Source of the DNA: Variovorax sp. WDL1
GTDB taxonomy: Bacteria > Pseudomonadota > Gammaproteobacteria > Burkholderiales > Burkholderiaceae_C
NCBI RefSeq assembly: GCF_001541225.1
Contig: NZ_LMTS01000346.1
Coordinates: forward strand, 70,091 to 129,324
Direction: 5' to 3'
DNA: 59,234 nucleotides
Below, one piece after another: positions 8,491-17,423 of the stretch. The notes below the pieces were generated by a model. It did not search any database. It was not told the DNA's origin and was given only the letters and a program-made list of their open reading frames with translations. Within the stretch, counting starts at the first letter, position 1. Each line of letters starts with the position of its first letter. Both the position numbers and the translations under genes were made by a program.

Positions 8491-11400
8491 ATGAACTCTT
8501 CCGAGCGCCACTGTGCGCATGCCCTTTGGTGCGACCCGGCCGAGGGCCTGGTCGCCCGCATCTCGCGCCTGCTGGCCGAGCGCGGGCTGCACCCCGCGCG
8601 CACCGTGGTGCTGGTGCCCTACGCGCAGTTGATGCAGGTGGCGCGCGCCATGTGGGCTGGCTGCGGCGCCCCGGGCTTCGCGCCGCGCTTCGAGACCACG
8701 CGCAACTGGGCGCGCAGCGTGGGCGGCTTCGTGCCTGGCGACGACGACATCACCTTCGACATGGCGCGCGACCTTCTCGCCGCGCAGTCGCTGCTCGCCC
8801 GGGCCGGCCTCGGTGCCGCGCGCAATGCGCTTGCGGGCCGGCTGGTCGAGATCGCCTTGCAGCTCGCGCCGTTGGCTGCGGCCGAGCTTCCGGACGATCG
8901 CGCAGGCTGGGCCATGCGCGTGCGCGATGCCCTCATGGCAGGCCGAGGCTCCGAATGGTTCGACACCGAGAGCGCGCTCAACGGCATCGCGCTGGCGTGG
9001 GCCGCCAGTTCCGGCTATGCCACCGACGTGCTGCTTGCAGATGGCGTGCTGGCTCAGGTCGACCAGATGATCGTGCTCGAAGGCCTGCAGAGCGATCCGC
9101 TGGCCAACAAGCTCGCGGACCTGTTCGGCGAACGCGCGCTGCGCCTGCCGCTGGCGACGCAGTCCACGCCTGCATGCGTTGCAGGGCTGCACCCCTGCGA
9201 CGACCCCGAGGACGAGGCCCAGCGCGCCGCCGCCTGCGTGCTGCGCCACCTCGCCGAAGGCCGCGCGCCCGTGGCGCTGGTGGCCACCGACCGCGCGCTC
9301 ACGCGCCGCATCAGCGCCCAGTTGAGCGCCCACGGCGTGCAGCCGCGGGACGAGACCGGCTGGAAGCTGTCCACCACGCGCGCCGCTGCCACGGTGATGA
9401 GCGCCTTGCGCGCTTGCGCCCACGATGCCTCGAGCGACCAGGTGCTGGACTGGCTCAAGAGCGCCGCGGCCCTCGATGGCCGTGCCATCCGCGTGCTGGA
9501 GGCACGCCTGCGCGAGCGCGGCATGCGCGACTGGCGCGGCTGGTGTTCCTTCGTTGCGTCCAGCGGGCACCCGCGCGATCAGGACCTGCTGGCCTTTACC
9601 AATGACGTCGAGGCGCTGCGCGCGACCCTGGCCCGTGCCAGGCCGCTCGGCGAGTGGCTCGAAGCCACGCGAGTGCTGCTCGAGGCCGGCGGCCAGTGGC
9701 CCCGGCTGCGCGAAGACGTGGTCGGTGCCGAGCTGATCGCAGCGCTCTACCTCGATGCCGAAACCGAGATCCGCGGCACCCGCTGCACCCTCGTGGAATT
9801 CAGCGCCTGGGTGCGCGACGTGCTCGAGGCCGCGAGCGTGCGCCTGCCTGCCGACGAGGATCAGCCGCGGGTCGTGGTGCTGCCGCTGCACCAGATGCTG
9901 GGCCGGGCCTTCGGCGCCGTCGTGCTGCCGGGCTGCGACGACCAGCGCCTGCCCGCATCGCCCGAGCCGCCCGGCGACTGGACGCCGGCGCAGCGCCTCG
10001 CTCTCGCGTTGCCTGCGCGCGAGGCGCTGGAGGCGGCCCAGCGCGCTGCCTGGGGCATTGCCCTGTGTGCGCCGCATTGCGACCTGCTGTGGCGCGGATT
10101 CGATGCCAGCGGCGAGCCCGTGCGCCCCAGCGCCCTGCTGCAGATGCTGCAACTGGAGCACGCCGCGGCTGCGGCCGCCGACCCGCGGATCGCGGTGCAG
10201 AAGGCCGCGCAGCCCACGCCGCGCCCGCAGCCGCACGGCGACGCGCTGCTGCCCGCGACGCTGTCCTCCACGGCCTACGAGGACCTGCGCCGCTGCCCCT
10301 ATCGCTTCTTTGCGATGCGCCAGCTCGGCCTGCGCAGCAGCGACGAGCTCGACGCGGAGGTCGACAAGCGCGATTTCGGCAACTGGCTGCATGCGGTGCT
10401 CGGCCATTTCCACGAGGCGCTGAAGCAAGCGCCCGATGCGGAACTGGACGCGCGGCTCGCCCTGATGGCAGCGGCCGAGCAGGAGGCCACGCGCGAGTTC
10501 GGCCTCTCGCAGGCCGAGTTCCTGCCCTTCGCGGCGGCCTGGCCGGCGGTACGCGACGGCTACCTCGCCTGGCTCGCCACGCACGAGCAGGACGAAGGTG
10601 CCGTGTTCGTCGAGTCGGAGCCGTGGAAGGAGCTGTCGCTGGGCAGCGTGAAGCTGGTCGGCAGGCTGGACCGCGTCGATTCCACCGCCGACGGGCGCGC
10701 CTTCGTGATCGATTACAAGACCGAGTCGGTCGACAAGACCCGCGATCGCGTCAAGGACCCGACGGAGGACACCCAGCTGGCCTTCTACGCGGCGCTCTTC
10801 CCGGACGATGACTTGCGGGCGGCCTACGTCAACGTCGGCGAGAAGGCCTCCGGCACGCGCACCGTCGAGCAGACCGATGTGATCGCCGCGCGCGACGCCC
10901 TCGTCGCCGGCGTCATGGACGATCTCGCGCGCATCGGTCGCGGAGCGGCGCTGCCTGCGCTGGGCGAAGGGCAGGTCTGCGAGCACTGCGGCGCACGCGG
11001 CCTGTGCCGCAAGGACTTCTGGAGCGACGAGCCCTCGCCGCCTGCCGCAGCCGTCGTGCCCGCTGCGCCGTCCGTCGTCCAGGTGCCGGTGCCGGTCGCG
11101 CCGCCAGCGGAACCGAAGGCCGCCGCCTACGAACACAACGGCGCCGCCGTCCCGCGCGAGCGCTTCTACGCCATCGCCTGCGACCCGCGCCGCTCGGTAG
11201 CTGTGGAGGCCTGCGCGGGCGCGGGCAAGACCTGGATGCTGGTTTCGCGCATCCTTCGTGCCCTGCTGGAAGAAGGCGCGGGCGCCTGCGCGCCGCACGA
11301 AATCCTTGCCATCACGTTCACCAAGAAGGCCGCCGGCGAGATGCGCGAGCGCCTCGACCAGTGGCTGGAGGCCTTCGCGGCGCAGCCCGTGGAGGCGCTG

Positions 11401-14367
11401 GTGCCCGAGCTCGTGATGCGCGGCATGGACCGCGCATCGGCCGAGGCCCGTGCGCCGCGGCTGCAGGGCCTCTACCGAGAGCTGCTCGCGGGCGGCCGAC
11501 CGGTCCAGTTCCGCACTTTCCACGCCTGGTTCGCCGGGCTGCTGCGCAGCGCGCCCGTGGCGGTGCTCGAGCGCCTGGGGCTGCCGGCCAACTACCAGTT
11601 GCTCGAGGACGACGCCGAGGCGCGAGCGCGAGTCTGGCGCCCTTTCTTCGCGGCCGTGGCGGACGATCCCGGGGCCGCTGCCGACTACCGCGCGCTCGTC
11701 GCGGATTACGGCCGATCGCAGACGGCCAAGGCGCTGGACGAGGCGCTGACCCGACGTGTCGAGTTCGTGCTCGCCGATGCCCACGGCACCGTCGACGATG
11801 CCGTGGTTCCCATGGGCGAGCTCTATCCAGCGTTCGCGGGTGCCGAGTCGCCCGAAGAGAGACTGCTGCACGATCCGGCCTGCCGCGCCGCCTTGCTCGC
11901 CGCAGCGCGAGCGCTGGGCCGCGCCAGCGCCCCGACCTTCTCGCAGAAAGGCCTGAAGCTGGAGCATGCCGTGACCAAGGGCCGCGTCGCCGGCGTGCTC
12001 GATGCGCTGCTCACGCAAAAGGGCGAGCCGCGCAAGTTCAGCGACAAGCTCGCCGGCGTGGAAGACGTGCGCGCCGCGCAGCAGTACGTGCAGCAGTACT
12101 GCGAGGCGCAGGCCCAGCATGCCGCCTGGCTCTACCAGCAGCGCATGGCGCGGCTGACTCGCCTGTTGATCCGTTGCTTCGCCCAGGTCAAGGCGGCGCA
12201 TGGCTGGGTCGACATGAACGACGTCGAGCAGGCCGCGCACCTTCTGCTCGGCAACTCGGAGCTGTGGGGCTGGGTGCAGGAGCGGCTCGATGCGCGTGTG
12301 CGGCATCTGCTCATCGACGAGTTCCAGGACACCAATCCGCTGCAATGGCAGGCGCTGCACGGTTGGCTCGGCAGCTACGCGGGTGCGGGCGGACGGCGGC
12401 CGGGCGTGTTCATCGTGGGCGATCCGAAGCAGAGCATCTATCGCTTCCGGCGCGCCGAGCCGCAGGTGTTCATCGCGGCCAAGCAATTCGTCAAGGAAGG
12501 CCTCGATGGCGACCTGCTCAACTGCGACCACACCCATCGCAACGCGCAGGCGGTGGTGGGCCTGGTCAACGCCGCCATGGGCGACGCCCAGCGCGCCGGC
12601 GAGTTCAGCGGCTTCCGGGACCACACCACCGAATCGCGCGCGCCGGGCCGGGTGCGCAAGCTGCCGCCGATCCCGCGCGACGCGATCGCGCCGAAGGAAC
12701 AGGGCCGCGCGACCGACGACGAGGGCATGCTGCTCTGGCGCGACAGCCTCGCCACGCCGCGCCTGCTGCCCGAGGAAAAGCTGCTGCAAAAGGAATGCGA
12801 GCAGGCCGCGCGCTGGATCGCCGGGCGCATCGCCGAGGGCCTCGCGCCTGCCCGAATCATGGTGCTCGCGCGCCGCCGCAGCCGGCTGACCGTGCTGCAG
12901 GACGAACTGCGCAAGCTGCACATCGCCGTCCAGCAGCCCGAGAAGAACGAGTTGCACGACGCGCCCGAGGTGCAGGACATGGTGGCGCTGCTCGATGCAC
13001 TGGTCTCGCCGGACCACGACCTCTCGCTGGCACGCGCGCTGCGCTCCCCGCTCTTCGGCCTCGACGACGATGCCCTCGTCCGCCTGGCGCTGCGCAAGCG
13101 CCAGCACGGCGCGAGCTGGTTCGAGCTGCTGCAGGGACCGGGCCTGGAGCCGCCGCTCGCAGGCATCGGCCCTCGACTGCGCCAGTGGCAACGCTGGCTG
13201 GCCGATTGGCCCCCGCACGATGCGCTGAGCGCGATCTATCACGACGCCGACGTGCTCGGCCGCTTTGCAGCCGCGGCGCCCGCGGCGCTGCGGGCCGGCG
13301 TGCTCGGCAACCTGCGCGGACTGATGGCCGCTTCGCTCGAGCTCGACGGGGCGCGCTTCGCCACACCCTACGCCTTCGTGCGCGCGCTGCGCCGGGGAGG
13401 CGTCCGCGCGCCCTCCGTCGCTGCGGCCGAAGCAGTGCAGTTGCTGACCGTACACGGCGCCAAGGGCCTGGAGGCCGACCTGGTGCTGATGCTGGACACC
13501 GATGCATCGGCGCAGCGCGCGCAGACCATGGGCGTGCTCGTCAAGTGGCCAGGCCAGGCCGCGGCGCCCGAGCGCTTCGTTTTCGTCGCCAGCGAGAAGA
13601 ATCCCCCGGCCTGCACCACCGCCGACCTCGCCGAGGAGCAAGCCGCGCGGCATCGCGAGGAGATCAACGCGCTCTACGTGGCGACCACCCGCGCGCGCAG
13701 CGAGCTGGTGCTGTCGGCGGTACCCTCCGCGCGGCCCGACGGCCGCAGCTGGTGGGCGCGCCTCGAAGCGCGCTGCGAGCCCATCGACACGGTCTTGACC
13801 GCCGCCGGTGCGCTGCAGGCCGGCGCGTCGCCGGCAGCCGAAGTCTTCGGCATGCTCCAGCTGCCGGTCACGCCGGGCCTGGCACGCACGGCGGCGGGCG
13901 TTGCGCCGAGGAGCGCCGACTCGCGCGCCTCGGCCCTGGGCCAGGCGATGCACCGCCTGCTCGAATGGGCGCAGCCCGGCGCGCCCCCCGCACCGGCCCA
14001 CGTGCGCGCCGCCGGCCGCGAGTTCGGGTTGGACTCCGCCACCGCCGCAATCGCTGCCGCAATGGCGCAGCGCATCCGCGAAGGCGCGGGCGCCTGGGCC
14101 TGGGATGCCGACGCGCTGGCCTGGCATGGCAACGAAGTCACGCTGGTGCATGGCGGCGAGGTGCTGCGCATCGATCGCCTGGTGCGGCATCGCGCGAGCG
14201 GCGTCTGGTGGGTGCTCGACTACAAGTCGGCCGCACGTCCGGAGAACGATGCGGCGCTGATCGCGCAGATGCTGCGCTATCGCGAAGCCGTGCAGGAGGC
14301 CTGCCCCGGCGAGGCGGTGCGCGCCGCCTTCCTCACCGGGCAGGGCGAACTGGTGGGGGTCGAATGA
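8491..14367 (+). CDS. Single-chain AddB-AddA fusion: PD-(D/E)XK nuclease plus UvrD-type helicase-nuclease
   Basis: An unbroken frame of 1,958 codons joining two proteins usually encoded separately. Residues 1 to about 850 are AddB-like: an inactive-helicase-like region, then a RecB-type nuclease with LVGRLDRVDS and FVIDYKTE (around 740), framed by the four Cys of an iron-sulfur site (RCPYRFF near 602; VCEHCGARGLC near 830-838). A Pro/Ala/Val linker of about 35 residues leads to an AddA-like helicase: Walker A EACAGAGKTWM (near 909), LAITFTKKAAGEMRERL, Walker B LIDEFQDTNPLQW (near 1274), VGDPKQSIYRFRRA, LTVHGAKGLE and a second nuclease with VLDYKS near the C-terminus. It resects double-strand breaks for RecA loading. 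Start: ATG 8491; an upstream ATG at 8437 is possible. Internal initiation in the linker cannot be excluded. Confidence 0.85.
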   Translation: MNSSERHCAHALWCDPAEGLVARISRLLAERGLHPARTVVLVPYAQLMQVARAMWAGCGAPGFAPRFETTRNWARSVGGFVPGDDDITFDMARDLLAAQSLLARAGLGAARNALAGRLVEIALQLAPLAAAELPDDRAGWAMRVRDALMAGRGSEWFDTESALNGIALAWAASSGYATDVLLADGVLAQVDQMIVLEGLQSDPLANKLADLFGERALRLPLATQSTPACVAGLHPCDDPEDEAQRAAACVLRHLAEGRAPVALVATDRALTRRISAQLSAHGVQPRDETGWKLSTTRAAATVMSALRACAHDASSDQVLDWLKSAAALDGRAIRVLEARLRERGMRDWRGWCSFVASSGHPRDQDLLAFTNDVEALRATLARARPLGEWLEATRVLLEAGGQWPRLREDVVGAELIAALYLDAETEIRGTRCTLVEFSAWVRDVLEAASVRLPADEDQPRVVVLPLHQMLGRAFGAVVLPGCDDQRLPASPEPPGDWTPAQRLALALPAREALEAAQRAAWGIALCAPHCDLLWRGFDASGEPVRPSALLQMLQLEHAAAAAADPRIAVQKAAQPTPRPQPHGDALLPATLSSTAYEDLRRCPYRFFAMRQLGLRSSDELDAEVDKRDFGNWLHAVLGHFHEALKQAPDAELDARLALMAAAEQEATREFGLSQAEFLPFAAAWPAVRDGYLAWLATHEQDEGAVFVESEPWKELSLGSVKLVGRLDRVDSTADGRAFVIDYKTESVDKTRDRVKDPTEDTQLAFYAALFPDDDLRAAYVNVGEKASGTRTVEQTDVIAARDALVAGVMDDLARIGRGAALPALGEGQVCEHCGARGLCRKDFWSDEPSPPAAAVVPAAPSVVQVPVPVAPPAEPKAAAYEHNGAAVPRERFYAIACDPRRSVAVEACAGAGKTWMLVSRILRALLEEGAGACAPHEILAITFTKKAAGEMRERLDQWLEAFAAQPVEALVPELVMRGMDRASAEARAPRLQGLYRELLAGGRPVQFRTFHAWFAGLLRSAPVAVLERLGLPANYQLLEDDAEARARVWRPFFAAVADDPGAAADYRALVADYGRSQTAKALDEALTRRVEFVLADAHGTVDDAVVPMGELYPAFAGAESPEERLLHDPACRAALLAAARALGRASAPTFSQKGLKLEHAVTKGRVAGVLDALLTQKGEPRKFSDKLAGVEDVRAAQQYVQQYCEAQAQHAAWLYQQRMARLTRLLIRCFAQVKAAHGWVDMNDVEQAAHLLLGNSELWGWVQERLDARVRHLLIDEFQDTNPLQWQALHGWLGSYAGAGGRRPGVFIVGDPKQSIYRFRRAEPQVFIAAKQFVKEGLDGDLLNCDHTHRNAQAVVGLVNAAMGDAQRAGEFSGFRDHTTESRAPGRVRKLPPIPRDAIAPKEQGRATDDEGMLLWRDSLATPRLLPEEKLLQKECEQAARWIAGRIAEGLAPARIMVLARRRSRLTVLQDELRKLHIAVQQPEKNELHDAPEVQDMVALLDALVSPDHDLSLARALRSPLFGLDDDALVRLALRKRQHGASWFELLQGPGLEPPLAGIGPRLRQWQRWLADWPPHDALSAIYHDADVLGRFAAAAPAALRAGVLGNLRGLMAASLELDGARFATPYAFVRALRRGGVRAPSVAAAEAVQLLTVHGAKGLEADLVLMLDTDASAQRAQTMGVLVKWPGQAAAPERFVFVASEKNPPACTTADLAEEQAARHREEINALYVATTRARSELVLSAVPSARPDGRSWWARLEARCEPIDTVLTAAGALQAGASPAAEVFGMLQLPVTPGLARTAAGVAPRSADSRASALGQAMHRLLEWAQPGAPPAPAHVRAAGREFGLDSATAAIAAAMAQRIREGAGAWAWDADALAWHGNEVTLVHGGEVLRIDRLVRHRASGVWWVLDYKSAARPENDAALIAQMLRYREAVQEACPGEAVRAAFLTGQGELVGVE

Positions 14368-15623
14368 ACGGCGATGGCGTGAAGGTCGCCGTCGTGGGCG
14401 GCGGCCCGGCCGGGCTGATGGCGGCCGAGGTGCTGAGCGCGCAGGGCCTGGCCGTGCACGTCTACGACGCCATGCCTTCCGTTGGGCGCAAGTTCCTGCT
14501 GGCGGGCCGCGGCGGCTTGAACCTCACGCATTCGGAGCCCTTCGAGCGCTTTGCGAGCCGCTTCGGTGAGCGCCGATCGCAGATCGAGCCGCTGCTGCAA
14601 GCTTTCGGGCCCGAGGCGCTGCGCGAGTGGGTCCACGGCCTCGGCATCCAGACTTTCGTCGGCAGCTCGGGCCGAGTTTTTCCCACGGGCATGAAGGCGG
14701 CACCGCTGTTGCGCGCCTGGGTGCATCGGCTGCGCGAGCGCGGCGTGAGTTTCCACATGCGCCATCGCTGGCTCGGCTGGTCCGGTGCGGGTGCGCTGCC
14801 GGATGCGCTGCGCTTCGCCACGCCGGCCGGCGAGCTGGCGCTGAGGCCCGAGGCCACCGTGCTGGCGCTGGGCGGCGCCAGTTGGCCGCGGCTGGGGTCC
14901 GACGGTGCCTGGGTGCCCTGGCTGGCCGCGTGCGGCGTGGAGGTGGCGCCGCTGGCGCCGGCCAACTGCGGCTTCGACATCGGGTGGACGCCGTACTTTG
15001 CCGAGCGCTTCGCGGGGATGCCCTTCAAGTCGGTGGCGATCTCCTTCACCGATGCGCGAGACCGCCGCTTCGCGCGCAAGGGCGAGTTCGTCGCGACCGC
15101 GACCGGCATCGAAGGCAGCCTGGTCTATGCGGCGTCCTCGCTGCTGCGCGACGAGATCGCGGCGAAGGGCAGCGCGACGCTCTGGCTCGATCTGCTGCCG
15201 GACCGCAGTGCCGAGGAGGTGCGTGCGGCCGTGTTGCATCCGCGCGGGGCGCGCTCCGTCGCCAGCCATCTGAAGAGCCGGCTCGGCCTCGAAGGCATCA
15301 AGACGGCAGTGCTGCACGAGGCGCTCACGCGTGACGAGATGCATGAGCCCGAGAAGCTGTCCGAAACCATCAAGGCGCTGCAGCTGCGGCTGGTCGCACC
15401 GCGGCCGATCGACGAGGCGATCAGCAGCGCCGGCGGCGTGCTCTTCGAGGCCCTTGACGACCACCTGATGAGCACTGCAATGCCCGGCGTGTTTTGTGCC
15501 GGCGAGATGCTCGACTGGGAGGCGCCCACCGGTGGTTACCTGCTGACCGCTTCCATGGCCAGCGGCGTGGTCGCCGCGCGGGGCGTGCTGCGGCGGTTGG
15601 GCCATGGCGATCCCGAATCATGA
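14364..15623 (+). CDS. HI0933/BaiN-like NAD(P)/FAD-dependent oxidoreductase
   Basis: Flavoprotein of 419 aa. The FAD-binding Rossmann motif is KVAVVGGGPAGLMAAEVL at the N-terminus, followed by the HI0933 signature GRKFLLAGRGGLNLTHSE. The C-terminal FAD motif is FCAGEMLDWEAPTGGYLLTASMASG. Its size and features match the TIGR03862-type flavoproteins of unknown substrate. The ATG overlaps the stop of the AddBA gene as ATGA, so translation is probably coupled, although no functional link to DNA repair is known. Confidence 0.85.
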   Translation: MNGDGVKVAVVGGGPAGLMAAEVLSAQGLAVHVYDAMPSVGRKFLLAGRGGLNLTHSEPFERFASRFGERRSQIEPLLQAFGPEALREWVHGLGIQTFVGSSGRVFPTGMKAAPLLRAWVHRLRERGVSFHMRHRWLGWSGAGALPDALRFATPAGELALRPEATVLALGGASWPRLGSDGAWVPWLAACGVEVAPLAPANCGFDIGWTPYFAERFAGMPFKSVAISFTDARDRRFARKGEFVATATGIEGSLVYAASSLLRDEIAAKGSATLWLDLLPDRSAEEVRAAVLHPRGARSVASHLKSRLGLEGIKTAVLHEALTRDEMHEPEKLSETIKALQLRLVAPRPIDEAISSAGGVLFEALDDHLMSTAMPGVFCAGEMLDWEAPTGGYLLTASMASGVVAARGVLRRLGHGDPES

Positions 15624-15706
15624 AATTGCATACTTCTGGCTGAAGTGCATTTGTTTGCGAGGACGCAGACAATCGCGGGCTGCCCCGACGGGCCCCTACC
15701 ATCTCT

Positions 15707-15988
15707 ATGCATCCGCACGTCGACATCAAGAAGATCCGAGACAGGTATTTCAACTACAGCGTGAGCACCGGCCATGCCGACGAGCGCTACGTGCGCCAGG
15801 GCCTGCGGTCGATCGCGGAATGCCTGCACGACGCGGCGACCGCGCTCGGCCACCACTTCCCGGTGGCGGCCATCAGCTACGAGGGGCGGGCGCTGGGCTG
15901 CTATCACGTCGCGAGCATGGAGCACAAGACGGTGGCGCTGGCGCACACGCTGCTGGCCAAGCTGGAGCGCTTTGAGGCCGCGACCTGA
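15707..15988 (+). CDS. Small conserved-looking hypothetical protein
   Basis: A 93-residue, soluble, His-rich product (MHPHVDIKKIRDRYFNYSVSTGHADERYVRQGLRS). I do not recognise a family. No signal peptide, membrane segment or Cys is present. The gene stands alone 83 bp after the flavoprotein and is followed by a strong terminator, which argues that it is a real unit. Coding potential looks normal for the region. Confidence 0.55.
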   Translation: MHPHVDIKKIRDRYFNYSVSTGHADERYVRQGLRSIAECLHDAATALGHHFPVAAISYEGRALGCYHVASMEHKTVALAHTLLAKLERFEAAT

Positions 15989-16004
15989 AGGGCTTGCTGC
16001 CAGC

Positions 16005-16036
16005 AAAAAGCCGCGTTCCAGGACGCGGCTTTTTTT
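16005..16036. terminator. Bidirectional intrinsic terminator
   Basis: Perfect 8-bp stem AGCCGCGT/ACGCGGCT (16009-16016 with 16023-16030), T-tract on the plus strand at 16031-16036 and A-tract before the stem, so it can stop transcription both of the small hypothetical gene (+) and of ffs (-). Confidence 0.85.
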
Positions 16037-16052
16037 CTGATGTGAGGTTGAC

Positions 16053-16140
16053 GAGCCTTACCCCCGGCACTGGCTACGCAGTTAGGGCTGCTTGGTTCCC
16101 CACCTGACCCGTTTGGCCACTTCACCATGCGGGGAGGCCC
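16053..16140 (-). ncRNA. ffs: 4.5S / small SRP RNA
   Basis: RNA scaffold of the bacterial signal recognition particle that binds Ffh. Minus-strand sequence contains the diagnostic core GGGTCAGGTGGGGAACC followed by AAGCAGCC, matching the conserved Ffh-binding hairpin. The ends pair as expected: GGGCCT at the 5' end with AGGCTC at the 3' end, then CCCCG with CGGGG. The ends are taken from this pairing and could be off by several bases. A terminator lies 17 bp beyond the 3' end, and dnaX is close by, as in many proteobacteria. Confidence 0.88.
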
Positions 16141-16180
16141 GTCAGCCGCGATTGTAGGCGACGGCCCGAGGCCCTCCGGC

Positions 16181-17299
16181 TCACCAGGCCATCAGCGAAG
16201 TCTCGAGGGCGGCGTCAGCGTAGTAGAGGCGGATGCCGACCAGGTAGTGGCGGCCCTTCTGCAGGCGCACGCTCACCCGGGCGTTGAGGTCGCTGCCGCT
16301 GTCGTCGCTGCCCGCGATCTGCACGTTGCCGGCTGGCGTGACCTCGAACAGCACCAGCACGGTGTCCGATGTGCCGAACGTGCCGATGTTGTAGGTCCGC
16401 GTGCGCGGCGGCACGAACTCGAAGTTGCGGGTCTCGCCGGCCTTGATCTTGAGCAGCTGCGACAGCCCGACCTTGAGCGTGCCGAGCGCGGGCGCCCGCA
16501 CGCCGGGGTAGGACTCCACCACCCACGCCTTGTCTGCGTAGGAGAGCCCGCCCTTGGGCACCAGCCCTTCCCGGTACTGCGCGGGCGCGTCGATGAGCCC
16601 GGGCTCGAAGTGGTACTCCATCACCGAGTCAGGGTCCCAGGTCGTGCCCTTGACCTCCGAGGCCGGGATCTTGCGCAGGATATTCCACTCGATCTGCGGC
16701 TCCTGCCAATGGTTGGGCGGACCCGAGAAATAGTCGATCACCGCCTGCCGGTTCCAGCTGATGCCGGCGTGGGGGTTCTGGTGCTCGTGCTCGAGTCCCA
16801 GTGTGTGGCCGATCTCGTGCAGCGCGGTGTCGCGGCCGTAGTCGGTGTTGAGCGGCCAGCCGAAATTCATCGTCCGCTGCAGCGGGTCGCGCACGGTGAG
16901 CACATCGCGGCCGACATAAGACCAGGAGCCCTCCTGCGGATCGAAGCCGATGCGAACGATCGCGTCCTCGGGCGCTTCGACGCGGCGGAAGCCGATGCCG
17001 ATGCCCAGCTTGGCCCACCCTTCGAAGGCCTCCTCGACCACCGCCGTATCCGCGCTGTTGCCCTGCCAGGCAGCCGGCACGCCGTCGCCGCGCTTGTAGC
17101 AGTAGTAGTTCAGCTGCGTGCCGTTCACCCATTTCCTGCTTGCGGCCAGGATGGCGGCGGCGCGGCCGGCGGAGACGCTGTTGTCGAATTGCCGCGGCGC
17201 CTGCACGGGCTGCATGCAGTAGCGGCGCGCGTTGGCCGGCTGGGCCTTGGCTTTGCCGGCCGCGGGCGCGCGCGCGGTTCGGGGGTGCGCTGTGGGCAT
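16181..17299 (-). CDS. Astacin-like (M12A) zinc metallopeptidase with C-terminal beta domain
   Basis: A 372-aa protein with the extended zinc motif HEIGHTLGLEHEHQNP, i.e. HExxHxxGxxHE, followed by a Met-turn-like SVMEYHF about 60 residues later, as in astacins. The remaining C-terminal part (about 270-372) reads like a PPC/jelly-roll beta domain with GSDLNARVSVRLQKGRHYLVGIRLYY. No N-terminal signal peptide is visible; the N-terminus is Ala/Pro/Arg-rich. The ATG at 17299 has a GAGGAG ribosome site; an ATG at 17326 lacks one. Substrate unknown. Confidence 0.8.
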   Translation of the reverse strand: MPTAHPRTARAPAAGKAKAQPANARRYCMQPVQAPRQFDNSVSAGRAAAILAASRKWVNGTQLNYYCYKRGDGVPAAWQGNSADTAVVEEAFEGWAKLGIGIGFRRVEAPEDAIVRIGFDPQEGSWSYVGRDVLTVRDPLQRTMNFGWPLNTDYGRDTALHEIGHTLGLEHEHQNPHAGISWNRQAVIDYFSGPPNHWQEPQIEWNILRKIPASEVKGTTWDPDSVMEYHFEPGLIDAPAQYREGLVPKGGLSYADKAWVVESYPGVRAPALGTLKVGLSQLLKIKAGETRNFEFVPPRTRTYNIGTFGTSDTVLVLFEVTPAGNVQIAGSDDSGSDLNARVSVRLQKGRHYLVGIRLYYADAALETSLMAW

Positions 17300-17423
17300 G
17301 TCGGTCTCCTCGGAAGCCAATGCCATGCTAGGAGGGAAATGGTGAAAAGCTATAAGTAAAAAGGCCTATGTCCCGTCGGAGGACATCGGGGAGGCGTCTT
17401 GGGTGACCACCTAAAATGCGCCG

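Noticed and set aside
8476..14190. 1,904-codon open frame antisense to the AddBA gene
   Set aside because: Sequence is Arg/Ala/Gln/His-rich with no domain, as expected from the antisense of a high-GC gene; the sense strand has complete helicase and nuclease motifs.
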